Source of the DNA: Candidatus Omnitrophica bacterium CG1_02_40_15
GTDB lineage: Bacteria; Omnitrophota; Gorgyraeia; Gorgyraeales; Gorgyraeaceae
Assembly: GCA_001871815.1 (NCBI GenBank)
Contig: MNVP01000084.1
Coordinates: forward strand, 1 to 22,430
Direction of reading: 5' to 3'
DNA: 22,430 nt
Part shown: positions 13,298-20,940 of the stretch, in pieces
How positions within the stretch are numbered: the first letter of the stretch is position 1
How the letters are laid out: each line of letters begins with the position of its first letter
The notes under the pieces: model-generated
Told to the model about the DNA's origin: nothing
The model's database searches: none
What the model saw: only the letters and a program-made list of their open reading frames with translations
Made by a program: the position numbers and the translations under genes

Positions 13298-14712
13298 AAC
13301 GATTTTATACCGTATTTGTTGCGATATGCTGGCTTACCATGATGGGAGTTCTTTTTAATAAAGAAGTCCTGCCCGCCTTTATTATCACAAATCCTTCCGG
13401 ATACAAGATAGAGCTGACAAAAGATATTCCTATGCGCGAATCATGGATGGGCATTTATTTTAAAGCTAAGAAGATAGGATTTTCAAATACTGTTATAAGC
13501 CAGGACGTAGATTCAGGCATAGCAGGATACAGAATAAACGAAACAACGCTATTGAGGCTAAACTTACTAGGCGAGGATAGGTTTATAAGAATAAGAGGCG
13601 GTTCATTTTTTAGCGAGAATTATGAGCTTAAAAATTTTTATTATAAACTGATATCAGGTTCTTATAAGATAGATATATCTGGGGAGATAGTAGATAATCT
13701 TCTTAAGATTAATGTAGACACAGGCGCAGGTAAAAGAGAAACGAGCCTTGCAATAAGGAACAATACGCTTATATCTAATTCGATAGCGCCATTTCTTTTA
13801 TTCAAAAGGCTCGATGCTGATAAAGAACTTAATTTTGAGATTTTTGAGCCGGTAAGCATGTCTGCTAATAAAGTAAGTGTTAAAAAGATTGGAAGCGAAG
13901 CAGTTGATTCAGGTGGAAATAAAATTGAAACGGATATATTCGAGATAAATTGCTATGGGATAAAAACCAGGACATGGATGACAGGAAACGGGGATATCCT
14001 TAAAGAAGAATCAGGGCTTGGGTTTACTATGCTCAAGGAAAATGCAAAAGATGCGGTGGATATCAATAACTCTTTTTCAAGGCATGGCGGCGATTTATTG
14101 TCGGAATTTTCTTTAAAATCTAACATCGAAATAAAAGACCCAAGGGATGTATCCTATTTAAAGATAGAGAGAGATAATGTTTATCAGGAGATTATTAGAG
14201 ATATAGAACCAGAAGCCCAGAAGATCTTAAATATTCCAATAGAAAATATCCCAGAAGAGCAGTTTATAGAGTCTAAGGATGACAGGATAATAAAACTTGC
14301 AAGAGAGATAGTAGGAACAGAAAAAAATAGCTGGCTGGCAGCAAAAAAGATTTTAAAATGGATTCATAGTAATATTAGAAAAGTTCCTACATTGAGTATA
14401 CCTTCTGCTTTGGATGTTTTAGTCAGCAGGGAAGGCGATTGCAATGAGCACACAGTTTTATTTACCGCACTCACTCGCTCTTTAGGGATACCCACTAAAA
14501 TGGTGGCGGGATTGATTTACATGGAAGGGTCATTTTATTATCATGCCTGGCCAAAAGTATATGTTGGGAAATGGATTAATGTGGATCCTACGCTTGGCCA
14601 AGAGATGAGCGATGCAACTCACATACCGCTTGTTGAGGGCGGGATAAAAGAACAAATAGAGCTTATTAAAATTATCAGCGACTTAAAAATAGAGGTCTTG
14701 GACTATAAATGA
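13294..14712 (+). CDS. periplasmic transglutaminase-like protein
   Basis: A 472-residue protein with an N-terminal hydrophobic segment (about residues 3-20) serving as signal anchor. The first 300 residues form a beta-rich domain with WMGIYFKAKKIGFS and TRTWMTGNGDILKEES; similar layouts occur in exported transglutaminase-like proteins with LolA-like or DUF3108-like front domains, but I do not assign a family. The C-terminal transglutaminase core has the triad C383 (EGDCNEHT), H417 (YYHAW) and D431 (VDPTLGQ). Such proteins often act as proteases or peptide ligases. Unlike the usual DUF3488 partner of MoxR-DUF58 loci, it has no multi-helix front part. Both ends overlap neighbours as ATGA. Confidence 0.88.
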   Translation: MKRFYTVFVAICWLTMMGVLFNKEVLPAFIITNPSGYKIELTKDIPMRESWMGIYFKAKKIGFSNTVISQDVDSGIAGYRINETTLLRLNLLGEDRFIRIRGGSFFSENYELKNFYYKLISGSYKIDISGEIVDNLLKINVDTGAGKRETSLAIRNNTLISNSIAPFLLFKRLDADKELNFEIFEPVSMSANKVSVKKIGSEAVDSGGNKIETDIFEINCYGIKTRTWMTGNGDILKEESGLGFTMLKENAKDAVDINNSFSRHGGDLLSEFSLKSNIEIKDPRDVSYLKIERDNVYQEIIRDIEPEAQKILNIPIENIPEEQFIESKDDRIIKLAREIVGTEKNSWLAAKKILKWIHSNIRKVPTLSIPSALDVLVSREGDCNEHTVLFTALTRSLGIPTKMVAGLIYMEGSFYYHAWPKVYVGKWINVDPTLGQEMSDATHIPLVEGGIKEQIELIKIISDLKIEVLDYK

Positions 14713-15422
14713 TAGAAACTTTAAATCTCACTAAAAAATTTGGCACAAAAATAGCGGTTAATAAACTTAACCTGGATGTCGGAAAAGGCGAGCTGTTCGG
14801 ATTCCTTGGGCCTAATGCAGCAGGTAAGACAACCACTATAAAATTGCTCACTGGCCTGTTAAAGCCGACAGAAGGCTTGGTAAAAATCTTTGGCTATGAT
14901 ATCCAGAAGGATTATATTAAAGTAAAAAGCCGCTTAAGCTATATACCGGATGTGCCATATCTATATGAAAAACTTACAGCAAGGGAATTTCTCAGGTTTG
15001 TTTCAGAAATATATCTGATTGACGGGAAGGATACAGAGAAAAAGATAGAAGGATTTTTAGAATTCTTCAGTTTAAGGGAATATGAAAATATTCTGATAGA
15101 AGAGTATTCGCACGGCATGCACCAGAAGGTCGTTATAATAGCAGCCCTGATTCACAATCCAGACATTATTATTGTGGATGAACCTATGGTAGGCCTGGAC
15201 CCAAAGACTACAAAGTTAGTCAAAGATATATTTAAGAACAGTTCTAAAAATGGAAAAACCATATTTATGTCCACTCATACATTGTCTTTGGCAGAAGAGA
15301 TATGCGGCAGGATCTGTATTATAGATAACGGAAACCTCATAGCAATAGGCACACTGGAAGAACTTCGCAAGAAAAGCGGAATAGATGGAAGGCTGGAAGA
15401 GATATTCTTAAAGCTGACATGA
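14709..15422 (+). CDS. ABC transporter ATP-binding protein
   Basis: A 237-residue nucleotide-binding subunit. Walker A is GPNAAGKT (34-41), the signature is YSHGMHQK (133-140, a common variant in ABC-2 exporters such as EcsA), Walker B is IIIVDEP (153-159), the D-loop is GLDP (162-165) and the H-loop is H190 in STHTL. The Q-loop glutamine is replaced by D81 in SYIPDVPYLYEKLT, a variation also seen in some EcsA-like ATPases. It is paired with the permease that follows (stop/start overlap ATGA at 15419). An exporter inside a Bat cluster is unusual. Confidence 0.95.
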   Translation: MIETLNLTKKFGTKIAVNKLNLDVGKGELFGFLGPNAAGKTTTIKLLTGLLKPTEGLVKIFGYDIQKDYIKVKSRLSYIPDVPYLYEKLTAREFLRFVSEIYLIDGKDTEKKIEGFLEFFSLREYENILIEEYSHGMHQKVVIIAALIHNPDIIIVDEPMVGLDPKTTKLVKDIFKNSSKNGKTIFMSTHTLSLAEEICGRICIIDNGNLIAIGTLEELRKKSGIDGRLEEIFLKLT

Positions 15423-17098
15423 AAATAAACGCGTTTTTAAAATTATGGCTGAATGTTGTCCGCAATAGCATCGCAATGCTTAAAAAACAGAGTTTGCTCA
15501 AGATGTATTTTATTTTATTATGCTCGCTATTATTCTTGGTTGTAGAATTTCTTATATGCTATGTGGCATTTTCATTTATGAGAGGTATTCCTGAAGTCGG
15601 TTCAATAATAGTAGAAAGGCTTATGTATCTATTTTATTTTGCGCTGTTTCTGATGCTTATTTTCAGTAATGCGATTATTACATATTCTACTGTTTACATC
15701 TCCAAGGACACGGAACTACTCTTTTCATATCCTTTGAAATCAGGAACTATTTTCAGGTATAAATTCATTGAATCAAATATGCTTAGCTCATGGGCTTTTA
15801 TGGCAATACTTGTGCCATTTATGGTAAGTTTTGGGATGGCAAATCATGCTGATAGTGCCCTGTATATTTTTATGTTTTTGTATTTTATCCCATTTTTGAT
15901 AATCGCAGGCACTATTGGCTCGGGCCTTACTATGCTGCTTGTAAAGCTTTTGCCGCAAAAGAAATTAAGAGCTGTTATATTTTTAATAAGCCTGTTCGTA
16001 GCGCTGGTCATTTATAAATCTATTAGAAGAGTGAGATTTGAAGAATCAGGGCAAACTATAGAGATATTTATGTTGAATCAGATGTTGCCTAATATACATA
16101 TGTCATATTCTCTGTTTTTACCGAGTTACTGGATGGCAGAAGGCATCTTAAAAGCGTCTCTAAAGGAATTTAAAGATGCCTTTTACTATTTTTTATTACT
16201 TTTGAGCACTGCCTTATTTTTTACAGAGGTGTTAATTAATCTTGCAGAAAAATTTTATCTTATATCGTGGCAGGATGTTCATTCTCAGGCAAGAGAGAAG
16301 ATATTCTGCCTAAGCAGAGGGATCATAGAAAGAATAAGGCCGTTATTTAAGATATTCGGAATGGATTCGTGCGGCCTGATTATTAAAGATATGAAACTTT
16401 TCTGGCGCGAGCCGATGCAGTGGACACAGTTTGTGATATTCTTTGGAATACTCGGCGTATATTTTGTGAATATCAGGCATTTTTCGTACAATATGCTGCA
16501 GCCTTTTTGGAAACATATATGCGCTTTCCTGAATTTAAGCGCAATACTACTTACGCTTGGTTCGCTGAGCACAAGGTTTATATTTCCGCAGATAAGCCTG
16601 GAAGGCAATAAATTCTGGATAATAGGCCTTTCGCCGTTGGGATTAAAGAAAGTGCTTTATGAAAAATTTCTGGTAAGTTTTACAGTAAGTTTTTTTATAA
16701 CAGAATCTCTTTTAATGATATCAAACAAGATGCTCGGGATATCAGGTTTGCTGGAAGCTTGTTTTATCTGGGTCATATTAATGATGAATCTGGCGCTTAT
16801 AGGCTTAAGCATGGGTTTGGGCGCGGCTTTTCCAGATTTTAAATCGGAAAATCCTGCTAAAATTGTATCGGGTTTCGGAGGCACATTGGCCCTGATAGCG
16901 AATATAGGATTCATATTGATTGCGGTAGCAGTAACGATATTTCCATTTCAGTTATTTTTAAAAGGCTATATCTCTACATATATGGATTTAAAAAAAGCGG
17001 CTATGATTTCTATGGGAATAGTTTCTTTAATGAGCCTCGGTTTATGTATATTCCCGCTTTTATACGGAGAAAAAAAATTAGCGGCAATGGAATTCTAA
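15419..17098 (+). CDS. ABC transporter permease, ABC-2-like
   Basis: A 559-residue integral membrane protein with roughly ten to twelve hydrophobic helices in two halves, with charged stretches between (for example EKFYLISWQDVHSQAREK near residue 279). I see no soluble domain. It overlaps the ATPase gene, so the two form one transporter, most likely an exporter of the EcsAB or ABC-2 type. The substrate is unknown; in this context it may move a lipid, peptide or envelope precursor handled by the transglutaminase or Bat proteins. That link is inference from gene order only. Confidence 0.8.
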   Translation: MKINAFLKLWLNVVRNSIAMLKKQSLLKMYFILLCSLLFLVVEFLICYVAFSFMRGIPEVGSIIVERLMYLFYFALFLMLIFSNAIITYSTVYISKDTELLFSYPLKSGTIFRYKFIESNMLSSWAFMAILVPFMVSFGMANHADSALYIFMFLYFIPFLIIAGTIGSGLTMLLVKLLPQKKLRAVIFLISLFVALVIYKSIRRVRFEESGQTIEIFMLNQMLPNIHMSYSLFLPSYWMAEGILKASLKEFKDAFYYFLLLLSTALFFTEVLINLAEKFYLISWQDVHSQAREKIFCLSRGIIERIRPLFKIFGMDSCGLIIKDMKLFWREPMQWTQFVIFFGILGVYFVNIRHFSYNMLQPFWKHICAFLNLSAILLTLGSLSTRFIFPQISLEGNKFWIIGLSPLGLKKVLYEKFLVSFTVSFFITESLLMISNKMLGISGLLEACFIWVILMMNLALIGLSMGLGAAFPDFKSENPAKIVSGFGGTLALIANIGFILIAVAVTIFPFQLFLKGYISTYMDLKKAAMISMGIVSLMSLGLCIFPLLYGEKKLAAMEF

Positions 17099-17110
17099 AA
17101 AAGGGTATAC

Positions 17111-17341
17111 ATGAGAATAGAAATAAAAGTTATTACGAAGGCTAAAAAGGAAGATGTGCGGAAGGTTTCTGAAAATAGTTACAGGATAAAGGTAGCTATG
17201 CCGCCTGAAAAAGGCCGGGCTAATAAAAGGGTGGTAGAACTTCTTTCAGAAAAGTTTGGCGTAAAAAAGCAGAATATTAGGATTATATCAGGTGAAACCA
17301 GTAGTAGAAAAATATTAGAGATAGGCGCATGGATGATATAA
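17111..17341 (+). CDS. DUF167 (YggU/UPF0235) family protein
   Basis: A 76-residue small protein. The pattern YRIKVAMPPEKGRANKRVVE followed by FGVKKQNIRIISGETSSRK is diagnostic of DUF167. Members are often near yggT or proC, and their role is unknown; presence between an ABC permease and a Bat gene is unusual. AAAGGGT lies a few bases before the ATG. The end overlaps the next gene by 13 bases, in a different frame, so it was probably incorporated into the operon rather than transcribed alone. Confidence 0.92.
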   Translation: MRIEIKVITKAKKEDVRKVSENSYRIKVAMPPEKGRANKRVVELLSEKFGVKKQNIRIISGETSSRKILEIGAWMI

Positions 17342-17829
17342 GGCCGTTAAAGGATGTCGTAGAAATAAGCGGAAGATTTCCAGCGCTTCTAATTATTGTA
17401 TTGATTTTAGCGGCGCTGGTTATTATAGTGTTTATTTATTTTAAAAAGCAGAAGGTAGAAGAAAAACCTGCATTACCTCCAAGGCCTGCAGAAGAAATCG
17501 CAAGAAATGCTTTAAGCGCCCTTAAAGAAGCGAAGCTTATGGAAAAAGGGCTGATTAAGGAATATTATATAAGGCTTTCGGATATTATCCGGACTTACAT
17601 AGAGAATAAGTACAGGATATTTGCTATGGATAGGACTACATGGGAACTTTTTCAAGAGATGAAGTCAAAAAAAATAGAACGCCTGTATGTAGACAAAATA
17701 AATGATTTTCTTGAAGATTGCGATATGGTAAAATTTGCAAAATATGCGCCTAGCGAGAAAGAGATGAAAGAAGTATATAAAAAGGCAGAAGAGATTGTAG
17801 AGATAACAACGCCTAAAATTACAACATGA
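17329..17829 (+). CDS. one-helix membrane protein of the Bat cluster (DUF4381-like)
   Basis: A 166-residue protein with a short front DDIRPLK, one membrane helix at about 19-37 (ALLIIVLILAALVIIVFIYF) and a cytosolic helical domain with EEIARNALSALKEA and IRLSDIIRTYIENKYRI. This layout matches the DUF4381-type gene that usually lies between DUF58 and BatA. The segment around residues 80-105 is the most conserved part. Its TGA overlaps BatA as ATGA. It probably helps assemble BatA and BatB in the membrane; role not proven. Confidence 0.8.
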   Translation: MDDIRPLKDVVEISGRFPALLIIVLILAALVIIVFIYFKKQKVEEKPALPPRPAEEIARNALSALKEAKLMEKGLIKEYYIRLSDIIRTYIENKYRIFAMDRTTWELFQEMKSKKIERLYVDKINDFLEDCDMVKFAKYAPSEKEMKEVYKKAEEIVEITTPKITT

Positions 17830-18815
17830 GATTCGCCAGCCCATTATTTTTACTATTATTAGGCATTATCCCATTATTAATCTGGGATTATTTCAGGCGG
17901 GCTAAATTACGCGAAGCCAGCATTATCTTTTCAGATATCTCCATTCTAAAAAATATACGCCCAGGATTTCGCGCGAAGTATAGATATGCGCCAATGATAT
18001 TGAGGATGGCAGCTATTTTTATTTTTGTCCTGGCGCTCGCAAGGCCTCAGGCAGGCCAGAAAGAAGAAGAGATAATAACAGAAGGGATTGATATTATGCT
18101 TACTCTTGATATTTCTGGCAGTATGAAAGCAGAAGATTTTGCTCCGCAGAATAGGTTAGGCGCTGCAAAAGATGTTTTAAGAGAGTTTATAAAATCCAGG
18201 CATAATGACAGGATTGGCATGGTTGTTTTTTCAAGGTTCAGTCTTACTCAGTGCCCGCTTACGCTTGATTACGGCGCGCTTCTAGAACTTTTGGATAAGG
18301 TGGATATAGGCATGATAGAAGACGGGACTGCTATTGGAATGGCGATAAGCAATGCTGTAAACAGGCTCAGGGATTCTACTGTAAAAAGTAAAATTATAAT
18401 ACTTTTAACAGATGGCGTTAACAATGCGGGCAAGATAGATCCTTTAACTGCTGCTAAGGCAGCTAAAGCCCTGGGAATAAAGATATATACAGTGGGAGCA
18501 GGGAAGCCAGGTGGCGCTATGTATCCAGTAGAAGACCCTATCTTTGGTAAAAGATATGTGCATATGGATACAGAGATAGACGAAACCCTTCTTAAAAATA
18601 TAGCTGATGAGACAGGAGGGCTATATTTCAGGGCAAAGGATAAAGAAGGTTTGAGAGAAATATATAAAACAATAGGCCAGCTTGAAAAAACTAAAATAGA
18701 GACAAAAGAATACGCAAATTATACTGAATTAGCAGGGATTTTCATATTGCCAGGGTTTATATCGCTATTTTTAGAAATAATATTAGGAAATACGTTGTTT
18801 AGAAAGATACCATAG
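17826..18815 (+). CDS. batA: BatA-like vWA membrane protein
   Basis: A 329-residue inner-membrane protein. Two N-terminal helices (about 4-21 and 56-72) precede a von Willebrand A domain with a perfect MIDAS: DISGSM at 95-100, with LLTDG around residue 197. A third helix lies at the C-terminus (about 300-322). Its start overlaps the DUF4381-like gene. BatA and BatB are classically linked to oxygen tolerance in Bacteroides and to MoxR activity; direct effect in this organism is unknown. Leads straight into a repeat region before BatB. Confidence 0.93.
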   Translation: MRFASPLFLLLLGIIPLLIWDYFRRAKLREASIIFSDISILKNIRPGFRAKYRYAPMILRMAAIFIFVLALARPQAGQKEEEIITEGIDIMLTLDISGSMKAEDFAPQNRLGAAKDVLREFIKSRHNDRIGMVVFSRFSLTQCPLTLDYGALLELLDKVDIGMIEDGTAIGMAISNAVNRLRDSTVKSKIIILLTDGVNNAGKIDPLTAAKAAKALGIKIYTVGAGKPGGAMYPVEDPIFGKRYVHMDTEIDETLLKNIADETGGLYFRAKDKEGLREIYKTIGQLEKTKIETKEYANYTELAGIFILPGFISLFLEIILGNTLFRKIP

Positions 18816-18819
18816 TTTC

Positions 18820-18893
18820 GTCGTTCGCCGCTCGTGAATCGTGGTTCGTAGTTGTTCGTTACGAGTCACGAATGACGAGCGACAAATATGTTA
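18820..18893. repeat. imperfect inverted repeat between BatA and BatB
   Basis: GTCGTTCGCCGCTCGTGAAT (from 18820) mirrors the region ending GACGAGCGAC at 18893 with a few mismatches, many of them wobble-compatible. The region is rich in TTCG and CGTTCG words and shares CGTCGTTCG with the heptamer repeat inside BatC (reverse complement of CGAACGACG). It leaves about 15 bases before BatB, which holds GAGGTG as ribosome binding site. Confidence 0.7.
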
Positions 18894-18908
18894 TTTCAGA
18901 GGTGTTGA

Positions 18909-19910
18909 ATGCACTGGGGAACTCCGGTATACTTGAATTTTCTTTTATTAATTCCGATGCTTGCAATATTTTTTATATTCATAGGGATAAATAGAAGAAA
19001 AACAATAAAGAGGTTTGGAGACGCTGCTCTTATAGAGAGACTTTCTTTTTCAAAAAGTTTTGCTAAGGAAAAAGTAAGAAAGATTTTGATAATTATTGCT
19101 GCAAGTTTTTTGATTTTGGCTTTAGCCATGCCTCAGATAGGCGCAAGGCTTACTATGACAAAACGTTATGGGATAGACATCATGATAGCTATAGATACAT
19201 CTTTGAGCATGATGGCTCAGGATATAAAGCCAAGCCGCATTGAAAAGGCAAAATTAGAAATAAGCTCTCTTATAGATAAACTTAAAGGCGATAGGGTTGG
19301 GATACTGACATTTGCAGGCAATAGTTTCATGCAATGTCCGTTAACGCTAGACTATAGCGCGGCAAAGATGTTTTTAAGCATAATAGAACCTGGCATGATG
19401 CCCAGGCCTGGCACAGCTATAGGGGATGCGATTAAGACCGCTATAAAAGGTTTTACTAAAAAAGAAAGAAAACATAAAGTCCTTGTTCTGCTTACAGACG
19501 GAGAAGGCCATAACACAAATCCAGTAGAAGCCAGTAATGAGGCTAAAAAAGAAGGTATTATAATTTATACAATAGGCATAGGCACTAAAAAAGGGGAACC
19601 TATACCTATAATAGATGAGTCTGGCAAGGTGAATGGGTATAAAAAAGATAGATCCGGAGAAGTTGTGATGACGAAATTGGATGAAGAAATGCTCCAGAGG
19701 ATAGCCCTTATTACAGATGGTAAATATTATCATGCAACAGCCGGCGAGTTTGAACTTGATAAGATTTATGATAAAATAAACAAAATGGAGAAAAAAGAGC
19801 TTTCAAGCAGGTTGTTTACGCAATATGAAGACAGGTTTCAGTATTTTCTTGGCGTTGCTTTTATATTGCTTTGCATTGAATTTATAATAGGGGATAGAAA
19901 AAAGAAATGA
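18909..19910 (+). CDS. batB: BatB-like vWA membrane protein
   Basis: A 333-residue paralogue of BatA. Two N-terminal helices (about 8-27 and 58-75) and one C-terminal helix (about 309-326) frame a vWA domain with MIDAS DTSLSM (96-101) and LLTDGEGHNTNP. AGAGGTGTTGA precedes the ATG. Its end overlaps batC as ATGA, so BatB and BatC are co-translated and probably interact. Confidence 0.93.
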   Translation: MHWGTPVYLNFLLLIPMLAIFFIFIGINRRKTIKRFGDAALIERLSFSKSFAKEKVRKILIIIAASFLILALAMPQIGARLTMTKRYGIDIMIAIDTSLSMMAQDIKPSRIEKAKLEISSLIDKLKGDRVGILTFAGNSFMQCPLTLDYSAAKMFLSIIEPGMMPRPGTAIGDAIKTAIKGFTKKERKHKVLVLLTDGEGHNTNPVEASNEAKKEGIIIYTIGIGTKKGEPIPIIDESGKVNGYKKDRSGEVVMTKLDEEMLQRIALITDGKYYHATAGEFELDKIYDKINKMEKKELSSRLFTQYEDRFQYFLGVAFILLCIEFIIGDRKKK

Positions 19911-20776
19911 AGCTATTGCTGATATTTTTATTCTATATTTCTATATTAGGATGGGCTTGGGGAGATTCGCTTGCTTCGAAGAATAATGAAGGGAATAAAC
20001 TTTATAAAAATGGCAAGATAGATGAGGCGTTATCCAAGTGGCGCGACGCGCAAATTGAAAATCCAGATAATGATAAGCTTCATTATAATATAGGCAATGG
20101 CCTTCATGAGCAGAAAAAATATGAGGATGCATTTAAAGAATATGAGAAATCTTTAAATCCAGATGTAGGGGCGGAACATTGTTCCGCCCCTACAAAAGAT
20201 AATGAATTTAAGGCAAATACCTATTATAATATGGGGAATACGCACTATAGAATGGGTAAATTATTAGAGGCAATAGAAGATTATAAAAAATGCCTGGATA
20301 TCGACCCGAATGACGAAGACGCGAAATATAATATAGAATTTGTAAGAAAAAAGATAAAAGAAAATCTTAAAAAAGAAGACCAGCAACAAAAAGAATCTCA
20401 GCAGAAAGAAAATAAGGATAAGGAGCAGCAAAAACAAAACGAGTCTTCCAAATCTCAAGAAAAGCAACAAGAAGAGCAAAAGCAATCAGAAGAACAGAAA
20501 TCAGAAGAAGCTAAGGATAAAGAAAAAGCGGATAAAACAAAAGAAGAGTCTGGTGAAGAGGAAAAGAAGGAAGAACAGCGGCTAGAAGAAGAAAAAGAAA
20601 AAAAGGATGAAGAAACATCGAACATCGAACGACGAACGACGAACGACGAAAAAGGGATGTCAAAAGAGGATGCTGTAAGGCTTCTGGATGCGCTTAAGGA
20701 TGACGAAAAAGATGTGCAGAAAGAATTAAAAAATCAGCCTATAGAAGGCCAATATAGGGTAGACAAGGACTGGTAA
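19907..20776 (+). CDS. batC: BatC-like TPR protein
   Basis: A 289-residue exported protein: signal peptide MKLLLIFLFYISILGWAWGD, then two to three TPR units (about 26-83 and 99-150), then a long Lys/Glu/Gln-rich, low-complexity tail and the ending GQYRVDKDW, which is the conserved end of BatC proteins. Two repeats are read through in frame: a 29-bp palindrome supplying VGAEHCSAPT at residues 87-96 inside the first linker, and five heptamers supplying NIERRTTNDE near residue 240. Both change the protein compared with a typical BatC but leave the frame intact. It is thought to act as a scaffold for the periplasmic part of Bat proteins. Confidence 0.88.
   Translation: MKLLLIFLFYISILGWAWGDSLASKNNEGNKLYKNGKIDEALSKWRDAQIENPDNDKLHYNIGNGLHEQKKYEDAFKEYEKSLNPDVGAEHCSAPTKDNEFKANTYYNMGNTHYRMGKLLEAIEDYKKCLDIDPNDEDAKYNIEFVRKKIKENLKKEDQQQKESQQKENKDKEQQKQNESSKSQEKQQEEQKQSEEQKSEEAKDKEKADKTKEESGEEEKKEEQRLEEEKEKKDEETSNIERRTTNDEKGMSKEDAVRLLDALKDDEKDVQKELKNQPIEGQYRVDKDW
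20165..20193. repeat. 29-bp perfect palindrome, GTAGGG family copy 4 (in batC)
   Basis: Arms GTAGGGGCGGAACA and its exact complement around a single T. It is translated as VGAEHCSAPT between two TPR units. 29 is not a multiple of three, so the insertion must have involved extra bases or a target duplication to keep the frame. Confidence 0.9.
20616..20650 (+). repeat. five tandem heptamers inside batC
   Basis: CATCGAA twice, then CGACGAA three times, exactly 5 x 7 bases. The run encodes SNIERRTTNDE in frame. It is the same vocabulary (CGAACGACG) seen in the repeat between BatA and BatB. Heptamers cycle through the reading frames, so the array is read in all three frames over 21 bases. Confidence 0.85.
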
Positions 20777-20916
20777 ATCGCAGAACCACGCGGAAGCTGC
20801 TCCTCGTTTCACTCGGAGCAGACGCGGAAAAACGCTGAAGTTAGCGTTTAGTTTCAGCGTAATTCCGCGTCAGTTGCGAGCAAAGCGAGCAACTGCTTCT
20901 GCGTTGTTCCGCGATT
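20776..20916. repeat. 141-bp inverted repeat with nested hairpins before BatD
   Basis: Left arm AATCGCAGAACCACGCGGAA mirrors the right-end TTCCGCG...GCGATT region; about 60 bases pair with a few mismatches. Each arm holds its own nested hairpin: TGCTCC...GGAGCA with loop TCGTTTCACTC on the left, and GTTGCGAGC.../GCGAGCAAC on the right. The 13-mer CTCGCTTTGCTCG in the right nested hairpin also occurs at 9434-9446, linking this to the 9261-9463 element. It lies directly after the BatC stop. Confidence 0.8.
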
Positions 20917-20932
20917 AGCAACGAAAGCTAAT
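20914..20932 (+). promoter_or_regulatory. small hairpin immediately before BatD
   Basis: ATTAGC and GCTAAT pair around AACGAAA, ending eight bases before the BatD ATG. No clear Shine-Dalgarno sequence is visible. Placement echoes the ribosome-site hairpins of htpX and moxR. Confidence 0.5.
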
Positions 20933-20940
20933 AAGATAGC

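Noticed and set aside
16285..16914. Minus-strand frames inside the ABC permease gene
   Set aside because: Antisense shadows without start signals or family resemblance.
20616..20650. CRISPR-like array
   Set aside because: The heptamers have no spacers and lie inside a translated gene.
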